Source: Punctularia strigosozonata HHB-11173 SS5 (Eukaryota; Basidiomycota; Agaricomycetes; Corticiales; Punctulariaceae). From it: a stretch of DNA of 64,000 nt. The position numbers were made by a program, and so were the translations under genes. The stretch is from assembly GCF_000264995.1 (NCBI RefSeq), contig NW_006767436.1, forward strand, positions 1,029,414 through 1,093,413, in the 5' to 3' direction. Position 1 is the first letter of the stretch; each line of letters opens with the position of its first letter. This document shows, one piece after another, positions 58,439 to 64,000 of this stretch. Below the pieces are notes generated by a model, which did no database searches, was not told the DNA's origin, and saw nothing but the letters and a program-made list of their open reading frames with translations.

Positions 58439-60218
58439 ATGCCGCCACGATCTACTCGTGCTGCTGCAACAAAACCAGCCGTGAACGGCACCTCCACCAC
58501 CGAAGCTGCTCCACGCAGCAGGAGCAGAGGGGCCAAGCGCTCATCCTCTCCTATCGCTGAGAAGGAGGCTCCTCCGCCTAGTAAACGCTCTCGAACCGCG
58601 AAGAAGGAGGTAGAGAGCAAACCCGAAAAGCCTGTGGCGCGCGCCAACAGCAGAAAGAAAGTCGCTGCCAACACCGCTACCAAAGCGCCAGCCAAGAAGG
58701 CCGCAACTGTCAAAGTCAGTGCCGGAAAGGTATCACGCAGAACTGAATCGCATCCTATCAATGGACTCCCTGCCGTACCGGAGCACACGCGACCGGCGCC
58801 GATCCTTTTCGGTTGGGGTGCGGGCAATTTCGGTCAGCTAGGCATGGGTAGCGAACTCCTGGGCGACTACGACAAGCCGAAGAAGAATCCGTGGGTAACG
58901 GAGAAAGTTGAGGATGGTGCATTCGGTTCTGAGGACGCCGGTTTGGAAACTATCGCTGCTGGGGGCATGCATACTCTCTTAGTGGACGAGAGGGGGACTG
59001 TAAGCAAGAACACTCGTTGTATCGACAGAAGGGCCTTCTCTGATTCATTCCCTTACATAGGTTTGGACATGTGGCGTCAATGACGAAGGCGCACTGGGCC
59101 GGGTGACCGTCGGTGTTCCGAACCCCGACAAGGAAGGGGAGTTCTTGGACGTCGACGAGCTCACCGCCGTCCCGCATCCAGTGCAATCGCTGGTCGACGA
59201 AGACTTTCGCGCTGTCAGAGTCGCAGCAGGCGACAGCGTGTCCGCAGCAATCAGTTCTACCGGAGAATTGCGCGTCTGGGGTTCTTTCCGAGTACGTTGG
59301 TTTGTTACGACAGCGACTATCCTGCTTATATGATCCGATTTGCAGGGCAACCAAGGTGCACTTGGATTCTCCAATGAGCAGCAGCGCCAGTTTCAACCGG
59401 CTGCTATCTTGAATCTGCACAATCGCGCTGCAGACCAGCACCCCGAGAAATTTGTCTCGGTTGCCGCTGGAAACAACCATCTGGTAATCCTGACCACGCA
59501 TGGGCACATATACACTCTTGGCGCTGGGGAGGAGGGCCAACTCGGGCGCAAGGTTATCGAGCGTCGGAAAATCCACGGGACAGCTCCGGAGCGCATCATA
59601 TTGGGTACACGGACGCGTAAAGCGGTGGTTGTTGGTGCTGGCAACAACCATTCTTTTGCTGTCGACCAGACAGGCGACGTCTGGGCCTGGGGACTCAACA
59701 CAAAAGGCCAAACCGGTACCGGTTACCGCCATTCCGGCATCGACGGAGAAGTTCACGTTCCGAAGCGAGTCATTGGACTCAGCAAGGAAGAGCTCGGGGG
59801 TGATACAGTTGTAGAGATCGTCGGAGGCGACCATCACACATTGTTCCTCACCTCAAACGGGAAGGTTTATGCTTGTGGTCGTTCCAATGACGGTCAGCTC
59901 GGCTTGGCGGATGACGATCCAGCTTTCGAGGATCGAGAGTTTGAAGATTTTCTCCCTACGCCAGCTTTGGTGACCTTCCCTGATGCGGAGGACCCCGTCG
60001 CCCATATCTCCGCAGGCACCCACAACAATCTGGCCGTGACTGCTGGTGGCGCCCTTTACGCGTGGGGAGCACAGACGCAAGGGGAGCTTGGTGTCGGCGA
60101 GGATGTCGAAGCTAAAACGCCGAAAGTTGTTGTTCGCAAAGAAGGCGGCTCGTGGGCTGCGATAGTTGCAGCGTGTGGCGGTCAACATACGTTGGCATTG
60201 CTGAGGAAGAAGAACTAG
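58439..60218 (+). CDS. RCC1-type Ran guanine-nucleotide exchange factor
   Basis: Exons 58439-58999, 59061-59291 and 59346-60218 give 554 residues. RCC1 (yeast Srm1/Prp20, fission yeast Pim1) sits on chromatin and loads Ran with GTP, setting nuclear transport direction and spindle assembly. A 110-residue basic, Ala/Ser-rich tail with several KR clusters (nuclear signals, DNA binding) leads into seven-bladed propeller repeats: LFGWGAGNFGQLGMG, VWTCGVNDEGALGR, LRVWGSFRGNQGALGF, IYTLGAGEEGQLGRK, VWAWGLNTKGQTGTG, VYACGRSNDGQLGL, LYAWGAQTQGELGVG. The blades are regularly spaced and complete, ending LALLRKKN. Length fits fungal RCC1. The start is the first ATG after the divergent spacer. Confidence 0.95.
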
Positions 60219-60498
60219 CCCAGTCGCCTGGACATGCTGTTTATCTGACCGTCTTATTGTGGGGTCTTTCACCTTAGCTGCCTAGCTGTACCAAACACGG
60301 GCCGTAGTTACCTGTCGTGCGTAGTTGCATATTAATATTACTCGTTTCTTACGCAGACGACCGTCCATGTTGTTCGTGCTTGTACCTCTCCTACGGAATT
60401 TCGTGCGTGTTTCATCCATTTTTATCCCTTAACCTTCTTTCCACGTCCCACTCGGTGCCCCTTATTGTATTCCTCTTTGTTCCGTGTAGGACCCTGCT

Positions 60499-60744
60499 GT
60501 GCCTGTTGCTGGTGTGCTCGCACCGCCGACGCTGGAGGACACGAGGGATGAGCGTCAGCGGGCCTTCTGGGAGGTCACGCAGGAGAGCGTCGATCGGTTC
60601 CTGCCGGGCATGATCGACGAGAGCGCTCTTCCCATCGCCGCCTCCGCCTCCGCCTCCGCCTCCCCCGCCCCTGCCGATCCAGCTACTCATGATCAGCACC
60701 TGGTTGAGGTCCAATGTGCCGAAGTGCCAGCCGCAGCGTCGTGA
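60499..60744 (+). CDS. Possible small protein, unknown
   Basis: The frame is preceded at 60489 by a good splice acceptor (TTCCGTGTAG) and opens with DPAVPVAGVLAPPTLEDTRD before ATG-like codons; the listed start (60499) is an internal Met-equivalent. It encodes about 81 residues with EDTRDERQRAFWEVTQESVD, an Ala/Ser repeat made by the CCTCCG hexamers, and a polar end. An upstream exon could begin at ATG 60367, but its join is unproven. It may equally be 3' untranslated sequence. Confidence 0.25.
   Translation: MPVAGVLAPPTLEDTRDERQRAFWEVTQESVDRFLPGMIDESALPIAASASASASPAPADPATHDQHLVEVQCAEVPAAAS
60641..60663. repeat. CCTCCG hexanucleotide repeat
   Basis: Three full CCTCCG units plus CCTCC, seen directly. 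In the plus-strand frame above it encodes alternating Ala and Ser. Confidence 0.85.
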
Positions 60745-61141
60745 TGTATTCCTGACCGTTCTCTCTGCTCGTATTGGACTCAGCATTGTGCGCGTAGAGT
60801 ATACGCGAAGTAAACAACGCTCATACAACTCATATCTCACAGAGTGTACATCTTTAGGAAACGCTCGAAGAAGCTCCTGGTTTGGAAGACGTGTTTTTTG
60901 ATGTCTTCAAGACATCTTCTTCTCCTACTGAAGTTGCGATGGCGAAGCAAGCGAAGGTGAATGCGTGGGGCACCCGCCAATTTTTCAGTGTCAAATGCAT
61001 TAGGTATCATCATTGTGAGCGATGTATGAGCTACAGCAACGACAATGGCAGATGTTTGCTATATACGTCTTTCTATCCCAGTAAAACTGCAACACTCCGT
61101 AGAAGTACCACATCATCAACGTCTATCACTAATGTCGTGCT

Positions 61142-63626
61142 TTACGACTGCCTCGTCAAGTCACTCTTTGAACGTATGCGTTCCCCATAAATGTACAGGA
61201 ATACCGAGAATGGAATACCGAGAACGATCGCTGGATTTTGGTTAATCTGAAGGATTCTGACACCAGTCATAGTGGGACATACCGAGACCGCCGAGTAGGC
61301 TGTTACCTCCACCGTTTCCTAGCGCGTTGAACATTTGCGTAGCAAACAAAGGGAAAATGAAGCCAAAAAGTGAGCGAACGACTAAGACGGGGAAAAAGTC
61401 AGTGCTCGAAGTAATTCCGAACGAGGCCTTCATTACGCACCCGAGGCAGCCGCCAAGGCACTCGCAGCATACACGAAGGAGTCGACCAGGTAAAGTTGAA
61501 TAGGAAGGCTACGCAAGATGTTGATCACAATTCCCGAAAGTTGAGAGATCCACTCACAAGGTCATCATGAGACCGAAACCAAAGATACCTGAGCACGGAT
61601 ATGAGCTTGGTTTGGCAATGAATACAAACATGCATACCAGTTCCGATGATTGGCATCATGAAATGGACTTTGGCTTGAGCAGACCAACCATACCAGCTTT
61701 ATCATTGGCATTAGGGAAATCGAGCTCCGAAGACAGAGACGATGAACTTACAAAATGCCGATTGGGACGATAATGGCGCCAGCTATGAGCGTGGGCAGCC
61801 GCATTTCGGGTTTGGCCTTCCCGCCGTTCTTCGCGGCTGACTGCATATGTTCACCAATAAAAATAGCTCGCATCGGCAGAATATAGCACATACGTTATGA
61901 TAAAGGGTGTTTCCCACTTTACCTCCAATAGCGGTTGCAAGGCAGAATCCTAGTCCGAGGCCGAGGTAGGCAATGCCTGCTGCGCCGGTACTGAACCCGT
62001 ACTCAATCTCGAATATGTCTTGAACGGTTCAGTGGCTTTCCGGACAGATAATGACCGAACACATACCTGGGAACGTCGCTGTATGATTTCGAAACATTAG
62101 GTATAGCAAACGAAGCTCACGATAACCGAGACATACCGAACATGAGGTAGTAAATTCCGTAATTACTGCAGCAAGTGTAATGAATATCCGACCGCTGCAG
62201 GAGGAACATAGAGAGCTTACAGGCCCATGTACATGCTCAGCAAGAGACAGACGTAGCTGCGAGTCAGCAGAATGAATGGCCGAGTGAGGTTGAGCCAGAG
62301 AACGTGTATTTTACTGCCGTGTTGTGTCTGAAGATGCGGGTGTCGTTTGGCTGCCTCTTCTGGGTTTCCGGAGCGAGCCGCCAGGCGCATACGGATCACG
62401 GGAGCATATGTTTCTCGCAGGAACGGGATACCGATTGCTGCACCAAGGCCACACAAGCAAGCTATAATTTTGAATACCCATCTAACATACACATTCAGAC
62501 TTTATTATCGATCATCAGGAAAAATAGCACAAACGGAAAGCCAATGTTCTGGGCAACATAACCTCCAATTAAGGGTCCTGGACGAGCTAGTATGAGATGG
62601 ACAATAGTACTGAATGTTTGAGACCTTACCGATAGCAGGCCCAATTAGAGGACCCAAGGTATAGGCCGCCATGGCCCCGGCACGGTCTTTTTCAGAGAAC
62701 ATATCACTAACAGAACCCCCACCCACGGCGATTGGAGCACTCCCGGCAAATCCAGCTGCGTGTATATGAGCACCTTGCCAGCGACGGATATCCGTAGGTC
62801 GTACCAAGAAACCGGAGTCCGATCAAACTACCCGTAGTCGGTGCGTATGCACAGCCGAGATTAAAACATAGGAAAAAGAGATTTCCTATATGTAGGACCT
62901 TTGGGGAGGGGTAAGTCGTGATCTACGGGCAGCAATACGGGTTACGATGACGAACCCAGGTCCTTCCGTACATCTCGGATACTGGGGCTAAAATCTGTGC
63001 GATTGCATTGTGAGCACGGTGTACACAATACAGGAGCTATTAGGCACACCAGAGGTCCTATGGCGAATGACCTGAAATAAGCCAGCGGTTGATTTAGTGC
63101 GGCCAAGGGGACGATATGAACTGAATGCTCGAATTGCTCACAGAAGGAATATGCTGAGAGTCATGGCGATGATAGTCGAACTAGTGATATTGTAATGTGA
63201 GGCTATCGCCGGCAGACCAGGAGCCTATTCACGCAAATAAATAAAACAAACCGCAAACGAGAGATGAAGTCTGACCATCATAGAACTGGCAAGTGGGCTG
63301 ACAAATGTATAATACGATACGATGGTCGTCGCAATGACCTTCCTGCTAGAGGACCAGTTCCTCGGGTTACGAGGGTCGTGCTGCCAATCGTCTTCAAGTC
63401 GTTCGTAAACCTTGGTGCTGTTAGATTTTGGCGCACATAACCATGCGAGGACCGAAGGACCTACCGATTCCGCCTTGTCTTCTGGTACGGCATCCTCGCC
63501 TTCGCCTTTCCTCAAAGAAGGAGGGGTTGCAGCGGCACCTGTTGACCGGACGTCTGCTGGTTCTGCCTGAGTGGTAGACGAAGTCGCCGTTTTCTGAACA
63601 TCAGGAGAGTGCTCTCTGGAAGGCAT
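61142..63626 (-). CDS. MFS drug:proton antiporter-like transporter (DHA1 type)
   Basis: Multi-exon gene from ATG 63626 (MPSREHSPDVQKTATSSTTQ) to TAA 61144-61142. DHA1 proteins export drugs and small toxins from the plasma membrane using the proton gradient. A long hydrophilic N-terminus ends in WQHDPRNPRNWSSSRKVIAT, the usual entry to helix 1. Then follow SEMYGRTWVLHIGNLFFLCF (loop 2-3 motif A), LRFLAGFAGSAPIAVGGGSV and MAAYTLGPLIGPAIGPLIGG (motif C). Later come LRETYAPVIRMRLA, RPFILLTRSYVCLLLSMYMG and FLRSLFGFIFPLF-type helices. The last exon (AIVLGIPFSVFLYIYGERIR) is joined over a GTATGT intron that would otherwise give an early stop near 61242. The ER-ALR exit RSKSDLTRQS matches family tails. 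Substrate unknown. Confidence 0.93.
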
Positions 63627-64000
63627 GGCGGGAGCGACGCTGCACGCTGACCCGCGGGGGAAAAGAGAGGAAGCAGCATCGATAGGTCAGTCTGAGTTCT
63701 TGAAGGTCAAAATCTCGTCATCCCTCTCGAGTCAATCGTCGGAGCGTAGGAATGTATGTAGCGCAGAGCACGGGGACTTGGCGGTCCGCGGCGTACGGCA
63801 CACCACGGCACGGCCTAAGGGCCAATCAGCTGCCTGCCTTGGTACCAACAAAGTCCCCACCGTTGATTGTGTCCGTCTCACGGGGCTCATCTCCACGAGA
63901 AAACATATACATAATCGGCCCCGCTATATACATACGTGATACATATAGTTAGGTGTCTGCCTACAGCACACTATACCTGCCGTGAGTCGCTGTAGGATTG
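63627..64000. promoter_or_regulatory. Upstream region of the MFS gene
   Basis: The 374 bases hold the MFS promoter. TATATA-like runs lie at about 63920-63950, far from the start. No second gene is visible before the window ends. Confidence 0.35.

Larger units (their letters stand above)
60219..61141. other. Convergent region with a possible small gene
   Basis: The 923 bases between RCC1 and the MFS gene include a pyrimidine-rich stretch 60400-60489 that looks intron-like and a coding-like frame at 60499-60744, listed separately. From 60750 to 61141 nothing is seen. Confidence 0.35.

Noticed and set aside
58950-59837. 295-codon minus-strand frame opposite RCC1
   Set aside because: Frame openness follows from the RCC1 codon pattern; no family features.

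Overview
The window is nuclear DNA from a filamentous basidiomycete, probably an Agaricomycete. Genes are dense and mostly broken by several GT-AG introns of about 46-77 nt. Reading frames reassemble into fungal housekeeping proteins, several with distinctly fungal architecture (KRE6, YVC1, VPS17, RIB1, LEU2, PKR1). I see no rRNA, tRNA, CRISPR array or recognisable transposon. The identification rests on intron style and protein families; no phylogeny could be run.

Layout. 1-20 kb: tail of an unknown nuclear protein; a PTC5-like mitochondrial PP2C phosphatase; an orphan; haspin kinase head-to-head with GINS subunit PSF2; ARPC3 head-to-head with a YVC1/TRPY vacuolar channel; NOB1 head-to-head with LEU2; VPS17; RIB1 (GTP cyclohydrolase II). 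20-39 kb: a coiled-coil/zinc-finger protein; two paralogous M28B (glutamate carboxypeptidase II-like) membrane peptidases on the minus strand about 9 kb apart, with PEX14, KRE6 and an SDR between them; and a flawed stretch at 33.4-35.6 kb where an identical 897-bp segment lies on both sides of a 303-N gap. 39-50 kb: a mitochondrial Ohr/OsmC peroxidase, an acidic orphan, a capsule-type glycosyltransferase, glycogen branching enzyme and an MDR reductase. 50-64 kb: a membrane-anchored methyltransferase/spermidine-synthase-like protein, a flavin monooxygenase, PKR1 and an aldehyde dehydrogenase (all minus strand), then RCC1 and an MFS transporter.

How the genes fit together. Most are unlinked housekeeping functions: DNA replication (PSF2), mitosis and nuclear transport (haspin, RCC1), ribosome maturation (NOB1), endosome, vacuole and V-ATPase (VPS17, YVC1, PKR1), peroxisome (PEX14), cell wall and glycogen (KRE6, branching enzyme), leucine and riboflavin synthesis. 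Many share short divergent promoters (165-360 bp). The haspin/PSF2 promoter carries an MCB-type ACGCGT, fitting G1/S control. MDR reductase, FMO, ALDH and MFS genes lie within 16 kb and could be a loose catabolic or detoxification neighbourhood, but housekeeping genes interrupt them.

No convincing new system is visible. The points most worth a second look are the gap-flanking duplication, the histone-H3-like and YSR-like N-terminus of haspin, a one-base frame break in the coiled-coil gene, and a basic segment special to one of the two M28B peptidases.
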